Assembly (NCBI GenBank): GCA_025351985.1
Contig: JANXUW010000306.1
Span: forward strand, 1-9,979
From: Pseudolysobacter sp.
GTDB lineage: Bacteria > Pseudomonadota > Gammaproteobacteria > Xanthomonadales > Rhodanobacteraceae
Length of the DNA stretch: 9,979 bases
Direction of reading: 5' to 3'
In this document: in pieces, positions 1-6,209 of the stretch
How the letters are laid out: the number at the start of each line of letters is the position of its first letter
How positions within the stretch are numbered: position 1 is the stretch's first letter
Program-made: the position numbers and the translations under genes
Notes under the pieces: model-generated
What the model was told of the DNA's origin: nothing
What the model saw: the letters and a program-made list of their open reading frames with translations, nothing else
Database searches by the model: none

Positions 1-2
1 CG

Positions 3-947
3 TTGTCGAGTGAGCGTGCGATATCCGGCACCGAGCTCGCCACGCGTCTCGGTGTGATCCGTGCCGCGATCTGGAAACAGATGGAAATTCTGCGCGGACA
101 CGGCATCGCCATCGAAGCCGCGGCCGGTTCGGGTTATCGCCTGATCTGGCCGATCGAGTTGCTCGATGCCGCGACGATTCGCGCCGGCATGCCACGCGCG
201 CAGCGCGAGCGATTGACCGAGCTCGATGTCCGCTGGCAGGTCGATTCGACCAACAGCGAATTGATGCGCCGCGCTGCCGATACCTCGCTCGATCGGATTG
301 TCTGTCTGGCCGAAACCCAGAGCGCGGGTCGCGGTCGACGCGGCCGGTCATGGCATTCGCCGCTCGCCGGAAATTTGTACTGCTCGATGCTGCGCCGGTT
401 TCCACACGGCATGGCGGGATTGTCCGGGCTGAGTCTTGCGGTTGGTGTCGCGGTGATACGCGCGCTGGCCGACTGCGCTATCGATGAGGTCGGCCTGAAA
501 TGGCCGAACGATGTGCTCGCACGCGGCAAAAAACTCGCCGGGATTCTGGTCGAACTGGGCGGTGAATTTCTCGGTCCATGTCATGCGGTGGTTGGTGTCG
601 GCATCAACTTGCGCTTGCATGCGGCGGATGACGCCATCGACCAGCCGTGGATCGATCTGGCGATGCTCAGCGATACCACATCGCCATCGCGCAATCGCCT
701 CGCCGCGCATCTGATCGCACGTTTGCTCGAAGCCTTGGATGATTTCGCCGCGCACGGTTTTGCGGCATTCGTCGAGGCCTATGCGCAACACGATTTGCTG
801 GCGGGAAAACCCATTCGCCTGAGCACGCCGCACGGCTCGCACGATGGCATCGCGATCGGTGTGGATGAACGCGGCGCGCTGCGTGTATCCGAGTCTGGTG
901 CGATTCACAGTTACGATAGCGTCGAAGTCAGCGTTCGCGCCGTCTAG
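3..947 (+). CDS. birA: Bifunctional biotin--[acetyl-CoA-carboxylase] ligase / biotin operon repressor (5' end outside window)
   Basis: BirA makes biotinoyl-5'-AMP from biotin and ATP and transfers biotin to the lysine of the biotin carboxyl carrier protein. The long form also represses biotin synthesis genes through an N-terminal winged helix. Counting from the first codon in view, the helix-turn-helix spans about residues 8-35, ending in GSGYRL at 42-47. The catalytic domain has STNS at 82-85, the biotinyl-AMP loop GRGRRGR at 109-115, KWPND at 166-170, KLAGILVE at 177-184 and VGVGINL at 197-203. A small C-terminal SH3-like domain closes the protein. The frame is open to the window edge and family members have roughly 10-15 more N-terminal residues, so the TTG at position 3 is probably not the real start. 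A position where relatives usually have Ser in the recognition helix is Ile here (GVIRAAIW). The gene lies 82 bp before coaX on the same strand, a frequent pairing. Confidence 0.93.
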   Translation: MSSERAISGTELATRLGVIRAAIWKQMEILRGHGIAIEAAAGSGYRLIWPIELLDAATIRAGMPRAQRERLTELDVRWQVDSTNSELMRRAADTSLDRIVCLAETQSAGRGRRGRSWHSPLAGNLYCSMLRRFPHGMAGLSGLSLAVGVAVIRALADCAIDEVGLKWPNDVLARGKKLAGILVELGGEFLGPCHAVVGVGINLRLHAADDAIDQPWIDLAMLSDTTSPSRNRLAAHLIARLLEALDDFAAHGFAAFVEAYAQHDLLAGKPIRLSTPHGSHDGIAIGVDERGALRVSESGAIHSYDSVEVSVRAV

Positions 948-1029
948 CTGGACCCGCAATATTCTCTTCGCCGACTAGTTGATGAATTTAGTAAACCCGT
1001 TATTCATTTGATCGGCATCGAAGTCACTG

Positions 1030-1782
1030 GTGAACACGAAAAGTCTGTTGCTCGATCTCGGCAATACGCGGCTCAAATGGGCGCTCGCGGATGGCGCCGA
1101 TGTGCTTGCCGGCGCGCCGCTGGCGTATGCCGACGAAACACTCGCCGCAGGGCTCGCGCAGCGTTGGCGCGATGTCGAAAAACCGGCGCAGGTTTGGGCC
1201 GCGTCGGTTGCTGGCGCAGCGCGCGAAGCCGAGCTGGCGACGGCAGTGCGGCAGCGGTTCGATTGCGATACGAGTTTCGTGCGCAGTGTTGCGAATGCAT
1301 GCGGTGTGCAGAATGCCTATCCGATTGCGGGCCGGCTTGGCATCGATCGGTTTCTCGGCTTGATCGCAATTCATCAGGCCAAGCGCACACCGGTTTTGCT
1401 GGTGAGTTGCGGTACGGCCTTGACGCTGGATCTGCTGACGCCGGATGGTCGACATCACGGTGGCTTGATCGCACCGAGTCCGGCATTGATGCAACACGCC
1501 TTGTATGGCAATACCGCGCAGCTGAAAGCAGGTGGTGATGCACATTGGCTTGCGCTCGCCGACAACACCGACGACGCGGTGTTTTCCGGTACATGGTTTG
1601 CCGCGGTCGCGCTGGTCGAGCGCGTGCTGGCGCAGGCCGAGCGACAACTCGATACACCGGTCGAGTTGGTGCTCAGTGGCGGTGCGGCGGAGCAGTTGCA
1701 AGCGGCGCTCGGCGGCCTTGGCCGGATCGAACCGGAGCTGGTGTTGCGCGGCCTGTCGTTATACGCGGCTGAGCATCCCTAG
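1030..1782 (+). CDS. coaX: Type III pantothenate kinase
   Basis: CoaX phosphorylates pantothenate with ATP, the first step of coenzyme A synthesis, in the cytoplasm. It belongs to the ASKHA fold and is unrelated to CoaA. The product is 250 residues, normal for the family. Visible motifs are the N-terminal phosphate-binding DLGNTRLKW (residues 9-17), the central GRLGIDRFLGL (pantothenate site), SCGTALTLDLL with the conserved Gly-Thr-Ala, GGLIAPS, and the late LSGGAA. The start is a GTG at 1030. It is chosen because the first phosphate motif then falls eight residues in, as in relatives, and because a weak GAAG lies about six bases upstream. No in-frame ATG is better placed. It sits between birA and a SPOR-domain gene in the same orientation; the linkage of birA with coaX is common and the three may be cotranscribed. 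Confidence 0.93.
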   Translation: MNTKSLLLDLGNTRLKWALADGADVLAGAPLAYADETLAAGLAQRWRDVEKPAQVWAASVAGAAREAELATAVRQRFDCDTSFVRSVANACGVQNAYPIAGRLGIDRFLGLIAIHQAKRTPVLLVSCGTALTLDLLTPDGRHHGGLIAPSPALMQHALYGNTAQLKAGGDAHWLALADNTDDAVFSGTWFAAVALVERVLAQAERQLDTPVELVLSGGAAEQLQAALGGLGRIEPELVLRGLSLYAAEHP

Positions 1783-1825
1783 CACCGAGTGCCGCATGAA
1801 ATCTGCGCGGCGCGCATGGGTCGGC

Positions 1826-1831
1826 TAGAAT
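1826..1831 (+). promoter_or_regulatory. Possible -10 element (TAGAAT) before the SPOR gene
   Basis: TAGAAT matches the sigma-70 -10 consensus at five of six positions and lies 50 bases before the start codon of the SPOR gene. No convincing -35 element is visible at the usual spacing. The same hexamer occurs before gcvH (3854), before the terminator at 5100, and on the minus strand before the hydrolase gene (9815-9820), which is the main reason to take it seriously. Confidence 0.35.
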
Positions 1832-1881
1832 TGCTCATCGCGCAGATTATTTTTCGCGCTTTGCCTTGGTGACCGATCCGA

Positions 1882-2550
1882 ATGTTTCTTCGCGCTTTTT
1901 TTCTACTACTGCTGGCTCTGAATATCGGTGTCGCGAGCTGGCTGATATTCGCCCCGCATCCGTCGGCACAAACGCTGCCGGCATCCGATCCGGGTGTTTC
2001 GGCGCTGGTGTTGTTGTCCGAACGCGAGGGCGCGGCGGGCGCGAACAGCGTGGAACTCACCGCCGCACCGGAAAGCGCGGCGGATATTCGTGCCGATACC
2101 TGCCGCAGCATCGGCACGTTTCCGACCCAGGCCGATGTGCGACGTGTGATCGATGCGCTCACGCCGCTGGTCAAGCGCATCCAGTATCGCGAAGTGCGCG
2201 CCACCCAGGCGCGTGGCTACTGGGTTTATCTCGCCGCCCACGACAGTCGCGAACAGGCGCTGGCGTCCGCGCGTCTGCTCGCGGCCAAGGGCGTGCGTGA
2301 TTATTACGTGGTGACCGCGGGCGAAAACCAGAACACGATTTCGCTCGGTCTTTTCCACGAGCAGGGCAACGCCGAGAAGCGCCGATCCGAAATCGCCGCG
2401 CTGGGTTTTGCCGCGCAGGTCATCGCGCGTACCGAAGAGTTGCCGGTGTATTGGGTGGATTTCGCCGAGACCACGGCGCGCCCGGTCAACTGGCGCGCGC
2501 GCGTAGCGAATTTCCCGGATGCGCAGGAACAATCGATCGCGTGTTTTTGA
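1882..2550 (+). CDS. Membrane-anchored SPOR-domain protein
   Basis: The product is 222 residues. It begins with a short N-in signal anchor (about residues 4-23, rich in Leu/Phe/Ala), then a low-complexity Ala-rich periplasmic linker (about 24-70). A SPOR-like module follows at about 75-190. In it, CRSIGTFPTQADVRRV, a YWVYL strand, a region reading REQALASARLLAAKG, and SLGLFHEQGNAEKRRSEIAALG show the alternating strand-helix pattern of SPOR repeats. SPOR domains bind denuded septal peptidoglycan, so a role in envelope or division-site maintenance is likely but not shown. The ATG at 1882 is chosen because it puts the hydrophobic segment at the extreme N-terminus. It lies 99 bp after coaX. The placement of a SPOR protein after birA-coaX is, to my knowledge, typical of Xanthomonadales. 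The last 30 residues have no recognisable domain. Confidence 0.8.
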   Translation: MFLRAFFLLLLALNIGVASWLIFAPHPSAQTLPASDPGVSALVLLSEREGAAGANSVELTAAPESAADIRADTCRSIGTFPTQADVRRVIDALTPLVKRIQYREVRATQARGYWVYLAAHDSREQALASARLLAAKGVRDYYVVTAGENQNTISLGLFHEQGNAEKRRSEIAALGFAAQVIARTEELPVYWVDFAETTARPVNWRARVANFPDAQEQSIACF

Positions 2551-2677
2551 CGATGTATAACCTCGGCGTGGTTGAACGCGAGGCCACGAAAAAGTCGCGG
2601 GCGTGCATGCCGATCACGCAACGCGCACGTATGACATCGCGATCACATATCCGACAGCACCAAATCGTCCGCGCATC

Positions 2678-2705
2678 TTGCTTCCTGGCGTGGCGCGCGG
2701 ATAAT
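2678..2705 (+). promoter_or_regulatory. Candidate sigma-70 promoter of gcvT
   Basis: TTGCTT at 2678-2683 (three of six to consensus) and GATAAT at 2700-2705 (five of six) are separated by 16 bases. Transcription would start near 2712, leaving a leader of only about 14-23 bases before the gcvT start codon. No glycine riboswitch-like structure is visible in the 175 bp before gcvT. Confidence 0.45.
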
Positions 2706-2725
2706 GCGCGGCTTTCGCCTTCGGC

Positions 2726-3820
2726 ATGAATATCATGACTCAGCACACTATATTGAATGCCACGCACCGCGCGCTTGGTGCGAAGATGGTCGATTTCGGC
2801 GGCTGGGACATGCCGCTGAATTACGGCTCGCAGATCGAGGAACATCATCTCGTGCGGCGCGACGCCGGCATGTTCGATGTGTCGCATATGACCGTGGTCG
2901 ATCTCACCGGGCCGCGCGTGCGCGAATTCCTGCGTCATCTGCTCGCCAATAACGTCGACAAGCTCAAGGTCTCGGGCAAGGCGTTGTATACCTGCATGCT
3001 GAACGAGCGCGGCGGTGTGATCGACGATCTGATCGTGTATTTCCTCAGCGAGGATTTTTTCCGTCTCGTGGTGAATGCGGCGACACGCGAGAAAGATGTC
3101 GCGTGGATCACCAAGCAAGCGGGCAAGTTCGATGTCGCTGTGACAGAGCGTCCCGAGCTTTCGATGATCGCGGTGCAGGGTCCGAACGCGCGTGAGAAAG
3201 CGCTGGGTTTGTTTACGCCGGCGACGCGCGCGAAAGCCGAAAAACTCGGCAAGTTCTCTGCTACCGAAGGCGACGGTTTGTTCATCGCGCGCACCGGCTA
3301 CACCGGTGAAGACGGTTTTGAAATCGTCGTGCCCGAATCGCAGGCAGTCGAGCTTTGGAACGCGCTGCTCGCCGCGGGCGTCAAGCCGGCCGGCCTCGGC
3401 GCGCGCGATACCTTGCGTCTCGAAGCGGGCATGAATCTTTATGGTCAGGATATGGACGAAGACATCACGCCGTTCGAGGCCGGTCTGGCATGGACGGTAT
3501 CGCTCGATGCGGGACGTGATTTCATCGGCCGCGCAGTGCTCGATCAGCAGAAGGCCGACGGCGCAAAACGCGCGATGGTCGGCCTCGTGTTCGACGACAA
3601 GGGCGTGTTGCGCCACGGCCAGCGTGTCGTCACAGCGCTGGGCGATGGTGAAATTCTTTCCGGCAGTTTTTCGCCGACGCTGGGCAAGTCGATTGCATTT
3701 GCGCGCGTGCCGACTGGCACCGCTGAGAAGGCCGAAGTGGATATCCGCGGCAAGCTGGTTGCGGTGCGTGTGGTCAAATATCCGTTCGTGCGCGACGGCA
3801 AGCCGTGCGAAGGCGTTTGA
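2726..3820 (+). CDS. gcvT: Aminomethyltransferase (glycine cleavage T-protein)
   Basis: GcvT takes the aminomethyl group from lipoyl-GcvH, releases ammonia and forms 5,10-methylene-tetrahydrofolate. The product is 364 residues, full length for the family. Motifs seen are [15 protein letters not shown] (20-34), FDVSHM (50-55), the folate/catalytic segment [10 protein letters not shown] with Asp100/Asp101 (one of them matching the catalytic Asp of E. coli GcvT), [30 protein letters not shown] and the C-terminal SPTLGKSIA. Two starts are possible: ATG 2726, or ATG 2735, which gives MTQHTIL. The second aligns better with the usual N-terminus, but neither has a clear Shine-Dalgarno sequence. A promoter-like pair sits just upstream. 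gcvH follows after 90 bp on the same strand, so the pair is probably one functional unit. Confidence 0.96.
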   Translation: MNIMTQHTILNATHRALGAKMVDFGGWDMPLNYGSQIEEHHLVRRDAGMFDVSHMTVVDLTGPRVREFLRHLLANNVDKLKVSGKALYTCMLNERGGVIDDLIVYFLSEDFFRLVVNAATREKDVAWITKQAGKFDVAVTERPELSMIAVQGPNAREKALGLFTPATRAKAEKLGKFSATEGDGLFIARTGYTGEDGFEIVVPESQAVELWNALLAAGVKPAGLGARDTLRLEAGMNLYGQDMDEDITPFEAGLAWTVSLDAGRDFIGRAVLDQQKADGAKRAMVGLVFDDKGVLRHGQRVVTALGDGEILSGSFSPTLGKSIAFARVPTGTAEKAEVDIRGKLVAVRVVKYPFVRDGKPCEGV

Positions 3821-3853
3821 CTTCACGCGCTCCTCCCACAAGACTTGCTGTAT

Positions 3854-3859
3854 TAGAAT
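3854..3859 (+). promoter_or_regulatory. Possible -10 element (TAGAAT) before gcvH
   Basis: TAGAAT lies 51 bases before the gcvH ATG in the 90-bp gcvT-gcvH gap. There is no good -35 at normal spacing. The surrounding sequence TATTAGAATCGTCTCATT resembles TACTTAGAATCCGTTCATT at 5080-5098, which supports a shared promoter-type element but could be chance. Confidence 0.3.
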
Positions 3860-3910
3860 CGTCTCATTCCTGTTTGTTGTATCCGCCCTCCGCCCACAAA
3901 GGACCACGCC

Positions 3911-4309
3911 ATGAACGAAATCCCCGGCGATCTGAAATTTCTCAAGACCCACGAGTGGGCCCGCGTTGAAGACAGCGGCCGCGTGACGGTCGGCATTTCC
4001 GATCACGCGCAGGCGCAGCTTGGTGACCTGGTGTACGTCGAGTTGCCTGAAGTCGGTGATCGCGTCGAGGCCGGCACTGCGAGTGCGGTGGTCGAATCGG
4101 TCAAGGCTGCATCGGATGTCTACAGTCCGGTGTCCGGCGAAGTGGTCGCGGTCAACAGTGCATTGGCCGACAAACCCGAAACGATCAACGAAGATGCCTA
4201 CGGCGAAGGCTGGGTATTCGTGGTCAAGCCGGACGATGCCGCCGCCGATCTCGAAGAAATGCTCGATCCCGATGCGTATGCGGAATTGATCGAAAACGAT
4301 AGCCACTGA
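3911..4309 (+). CDS. gcvH: Glycine cleavage system H protein (lipoyl carrier)
   Basis: GcvH carries the lipoyl arm that shuttles the aminomethyl intermediate from P-protein to T-protein and electrons to L-protein. The 132-residue product has the family's normal size. It shows the [10 protein letters not shown] entry motif (11-20), [20 protein letters not shown] (27-46), and the lipoylation motif [17 protein letters not shown], whose Lys65 is the modified residue. The start ATG is supported by AAAGGA at 3898-3903, seven bases upstream. It follows gcvT by 90 bp. Downstream, where some bacteria carry gcvPA-gcvPB, only a wrecked gcvPA remains, so the P-protein partner has to come from another locus. 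Confidence 0.97.
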   Translation: MNEIPGDLKFLKTHEWARVEDSGRVTVGISDHAQAQLGDLVYVELPEVGDRVEAGTASAVVESVKAASDVYSPVSGEVVAVNSALADKPETINEDAYGEGWVFVVKPDDAAADLEEMLDPDAYAELIENDSH

Positions 4310-4515
4310 TCATTCGTCGCGGCGCAGCCATATTGCTTCATGCAGACTGCGTCCGCGGCATTGAAGTTATCCTCATGCTGATCCTGCCGCGCAGGGGCAG
4401 CGACTACCACTAATGAGTGCGCTGACGGATTGAACGCAATCTGTCGATGCCTGCACTGTGGCAAACGTACCGTTCGTATTCGCGCCGGTCTACTCGACAA
4501 GCCACCCATGCTGCG

Positions 4516-5004
4516 TTGCCTTTCATTCCTCCGCCGACGTGTCTGCGATGCTCAAGACGATTGGTGTTGGCACAATCGAAACCGGCGTGATGAAATTTCG
4601 GTCGCACTCAAGATTCCTCTGTTGACTCGCGTGCCGTAGCGTCTGAACAAAATGGATGTGACGCATCTGCTGAACTCGCGTGCGGCCATGGATAGCACGC
4701 CGCTGAATTTCGCCGGCGCCTGCGAACATCACATCCCGAAGACGGCTTGCGCGAAAAGCTCTCCACAATTCCCGGTGTGACCGCGTTGTTCTCGCGACCG
4801 TTCTTTCACGAAGTCGTTGTGCAGTTGAACACGCCGGCAAGTGAAGTGATCGAGTTGCTCGCGAAGAAAAATATTCTTGCCGGTGTTGCGCTCGGCGAAG
4901 AATATTCCGAGCGCGGCGATGTAGTTCTGGTGTGTGCGACCGAGACAAAAACTGTCGATGATCTCGACACGTTTGTGCGCGAACTCGGCGCCGCGTGCGC
5001 ATAA
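4516..5004 (+). pseudogene. gcvPA: Decayed gcvPA, glycine dehydrogenase (decarboxylating) subunit 1, with large internal deletion
   Basis: Fragments of GcvPA can be read in order across three frames. LPFIP at 4516-4530 matches the family start MPFIP, with TTG in place of ATG. ADVSAMLKTIGVGTIE is at 4533-4580, and a frame change near 4581-4589 leads to DEISVALKIPLLTRVP at 4589-4636. An in-frame TAG follows at 4637. RLNKMDVTHLLNSRAAMDS begins at 4640, then LNFAGACEHHIPK ends at 4741; relatives have GAGAYEHHIP, so two residues are lost there. The frame then switches to the family C-terminus: LREKLSTIPGVTALF, RPFFHEVVVQL and VCATETKT, ending at 5004. Roughly 290 residues of the normal ~450, including most of the catalytic core, are missing at about 4742. 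The last 85 codons are intact with a TTG at 4747 and could be called as a small gene, but they hold no catalytic site. It lies 206 bp after gcvH. The recognition rests on remembered family motifs, not an alignment. Confidence 0.85.
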
Positions 5005-5099
5005 AATTTTTCGCAAATCCGCGCAAATCGCGCGCATCACACTGCGGATGCGCGGCTTGCGTCGTGCCTCTGCAGCACGTACTTAGAATCCGTTCATTT

Positions 5100-5128
5100 A
5101 CGCCGCAAAGTTTGTGGCGTTTTTTTTT
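5100..5128 (+). terminator. Rho-independent terminator after gcvPA relic
   Basis: A nine-pair stem (ACGCCGCAA at 5100-5108 with TTGTGGCGT at 5112-5120, one G-U pair) has a three-base loop and is followed by eight further T residues to 5128. It sits 96 bp after the relic's stop and would isolate the downstream metJ-like gene from the gcv genes. A TAGAAT element lies only 11 bases before it (5084-5089). Confidence 0.8.
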
Positions 5129-5279
5129 GCGATGCGCATGCAGAAAATTTTTTCCGCATGAAATTTGAAATGCAGAAAGTGTAGCGCATCGAATTCATTT
5201 TTCGAAGTTGAAGAAAACCGCGCCGTTATGCGGTCTGCGCGATGTTTCGTGCATCAGGCGTCATGGATTTTTGGATTAT

Positions 5280-5311
5280 GGATGTTTAGACGTATAGACG
5301 TATAAACGTCT
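5280..5311 (+). promoter_or_regulatory. Tandem met boxes (MetJ operator)
   Basis: Four abutting 8-bp units fit the MetJ operator consensus AGACGTCT. They are GGATGTTT at 5280-5287 (5 of 8), AGACGTAT at 5288-5295 (7 of 8), AGACGTAT at 5296-5303 (7 of 8) and AAACGTCT at 5304-5311 (7 of 8). MetJ is known to bind two or more contiguous met boxes cooperatively with S-adenosylmethionine as corepressor. The array lies 167 bp before the start codon of the MetJ-like gene, after a terminator, so autoregulation is the natural reading. TATAAA at 5301-5306 within the array may be a -10 element that bound repressor would cover; no strong -35 partner is visible. Confidence 0.82.
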
Positions 5312-5320
5312 TTATTGATA

Positions 5321-5381
5321 TTGCAGATGCCCTTGCGCGACTGTAAAAAACTGTCTCGTGGGATACCTCTGCAACATCTGC
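5321..5381. repeat. Overlapping inverted repeats in the metJ leader
   Basis: TTGCAGATG at 5321-5329 can pair over seven bases with TCTGCAA at 5368-5374 or over seven bases with CATCTGC at 5375-5381. The two pairings share bases and so exclude each other. If transcription starts near the met boxes this would be a leader RNA with two alternative closing stems. No known riboswitch consensus was recognised, and no T-run follows. Confidence 0.35.
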
Positions 5382-5416
5382 CAGCACGCAATGTGTTGAG
5401 CTGCATCACAAATTTA

Positions 5417-5445
5417 TTGACAGTAAAACTTTACAGGAATAACTT
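5417..5445 (+). promoter_or_regulatory. Promoter of the metJ-like gene with palindrome in the spacer
   Basis: A perfect -35 TTGACA (5417-5422) is followed after 17 bases by TAACTT (5440-5445, a poor -10). Between them lies GTAAAACTTTAC (5423-5434), an inverted repeat of GTAAA and TTTAC around two bases. That is a typical place for an operator, although its binder is unknown. Transcription would start near 5452, about 27 bases before the ATG at 5479. Confidence 0.5.
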
Positions 5446-5478
5446 TTGCGTCGGCGTAACACACGCGTAACGGAAACT

Positions 5479-5937
5479 ATGTCGGCATCAAAGTTCGTCG
5501 CACCTTATATAGACCACGGCCGGAAATCCGACGCCGTAAAAAAAGTGACGGTATCCATACCGCTTCACATCCTCCGACTTCTCTCTGATGAACGCACCCG
5601 CCGCCAGGTGGGTAATCTGCGTCACGCCACCAACAGCGATCTGCTGTGCGAAGCATTTCTGCACGCTTTTACTGGGCAACAACTACCAACCGACGAGGAG
5701 CTTAGACGCGATATGGCTACCATCAAGAAAGCAGCTGCAAAGAAACCCGCCGCCAAGAAACCGGCCGCGAAGAAAGCCGTAGTAAAGAAAGTAGTTGCCG
5801 CGGTCAAAAAACCGGCAGCCAAGGCAAAAGCCACCACCGTGAAGAAGACCGCTGCCAAGAAACCGGCAGCCAAGAAAGTTGCAGTGAAAGCTGTAGTCAA
5901 GAAAGCAGCAGCCAAGAAGCCGGCAGCGAAGAAATAA
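5479..5937 (+). CDS. metJ: MetJ-type methionine repressor fused to histone H1-like Lys/Ala/Pro-rich tail
   Basis: Residues 1-78 align closely with E. coli MetJ, the ribbon-helix-helix repressor of methionine and SAM synthesis genes. [15 protein letters not shown] (8-22) leads into the DNA-contacting strand KKVTVSIP (21-28), where Lys22 and Thr24 match the base-reading Lys23 and Thr25. The helices [17 protein letters not shown] (37-53) and [13 protein letters not shown] (55-67), which form the dimer and the SAM pocket, follow. After LRRD (75-78) the usual last ~27 MetJ residues are absent. A 74-residue tail of KKPAA-type repeats replaces them, with 27 lysines and no acidic, aromatic or Arg residues, as in AlgP or histone H1-like proteins. 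The ATG at 5479 fits the MetJ N-terminus; a TTG at 5446 would add 11 residues but overlaps the promoter. The ribosome site (GGAA) is weak. Four met boxes lie upstream. Frame and conserved residues are unbroken, so I judge it functional. The tail's role is unknown; added nonspecific DNA affinity is an inference. Confidence 0.9.
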   Translation: MSASKFVAPYIDHGRKSDAVKKVTVSIPLHILRLLSDERTRRQVGNLRHATNSDLLCEAFLHAFTGQQLPTDEELRRDMATIKKAAAKKPAAKKPAAKKAVVKKVVAAVKKPAAKAKATTVKKTAAKKPAAKKVAVKAVVKKAAAKKPAAKK

Positions 5938-5953
5938 TCGCTCCGGTGTGCAA

Positions 5954-5987
5954 CACGCGCGAATCATGCGACTCTGATTCGCGCGTG
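5954..5987. terminator. Long perfect hairpin after metJ, possible terminator without T-run
   Basis: CACGCGCGAATCA (5954-5966) and TGATTCGCGCGTG (5975-5987) form a perfect 13-bp stem with an 8-base loop, starting 16 bp after the metJ stop codon. The position suits a terminator, but no T-run follows, so it may instead be a transcript-stabilising stem or a palindromic repeat. Confidence 0.5.
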
Positions 5988-6023
5988 GTCTCACCATTAC
6001 AATACATATAGTCAAGCCTGCTT

Positions 6024-6056
6024 CCTCTCCTTGCGGTTGCCCAGCGCAAGGAGAGG
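6024..6056. repeat. Second perfect hairpin in the metJ downstream gap
   Basis: CCTCTCCTTGCG (6024-6035) and CGCAAGGAGAGG (6045-6056) form a perfect 12-bp stem with a 9-base loop. It lies 36 bp after the preceding hairpin. A GGGTTTGTTTG stretch follows at 6065-6075, not a clean T-run. The sequence differs from the first hairpin, so they are not copies of one repeat. Confidence 0.5.
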
Positions 6057-6209
6057 CTCTCCTCGGGTTTGTTTGAAATATCCAGGCATCGTTTCGCCGC
6101 TGTGTCGATCTCCAGCGCGCCGAAGTAAAGCAGTACGCTGGCAAGCCGCACGAGTAAAGATTAGGATGAAGGCGCGGACTCACGCGTTGATTCAACCGAG
6201 GTTGTTGCC

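Noticed and set aside
348..959. Minus-strand open frame opposite birA
   Set aside because: Antisense shadow of a conserved catalytic domain with no motif of its own.
982..1007. ATGAAT / ATTCAT inverted repeat between birA and coaX
   Set aside because: Only six base pairs around a 14-base loop; chance is likely.
2561..2583. Imperfect hairpin (CCTC-G-GCGT with ACGC-GAGG) shortly after the SPOR gene
   Set aside because: It has a bulge and no T-run, so it is too weak to call a terminator.
2486..4306. Very long open frame (606 codons) on the minus strand
   Set aside because: It is antisense to gcvT and gcvH, which are unmistakable on the plus strand. The product is His/Arg-rich, low in recognisable motifs, and typical of a GC-rich shadow frame.
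4430..4639. Open frame of 69 codons on the plus strand with two Cys-x-x-Cys-like cysteines
   Set aside because: It crosses the 5' fragments of the gcvPA relic in a different frame, has no ribosome site and resembles no family I know.
5138..5178. Direct repeat ATGCAGAAA at 5138-5146 and 5170-5178
   Set aside because: Two copies of nine bases in an AT-rich stretch with no flanking structure are not evidence of a mobile element or operator.
5750..5937. Tandem-repeat-like DNA that could be mistaken for a minisatellite or CRISPR
   Set aside because: The periodicity comes from codons of the KKPAA-type protein repeats; units vary and there are no spacers.
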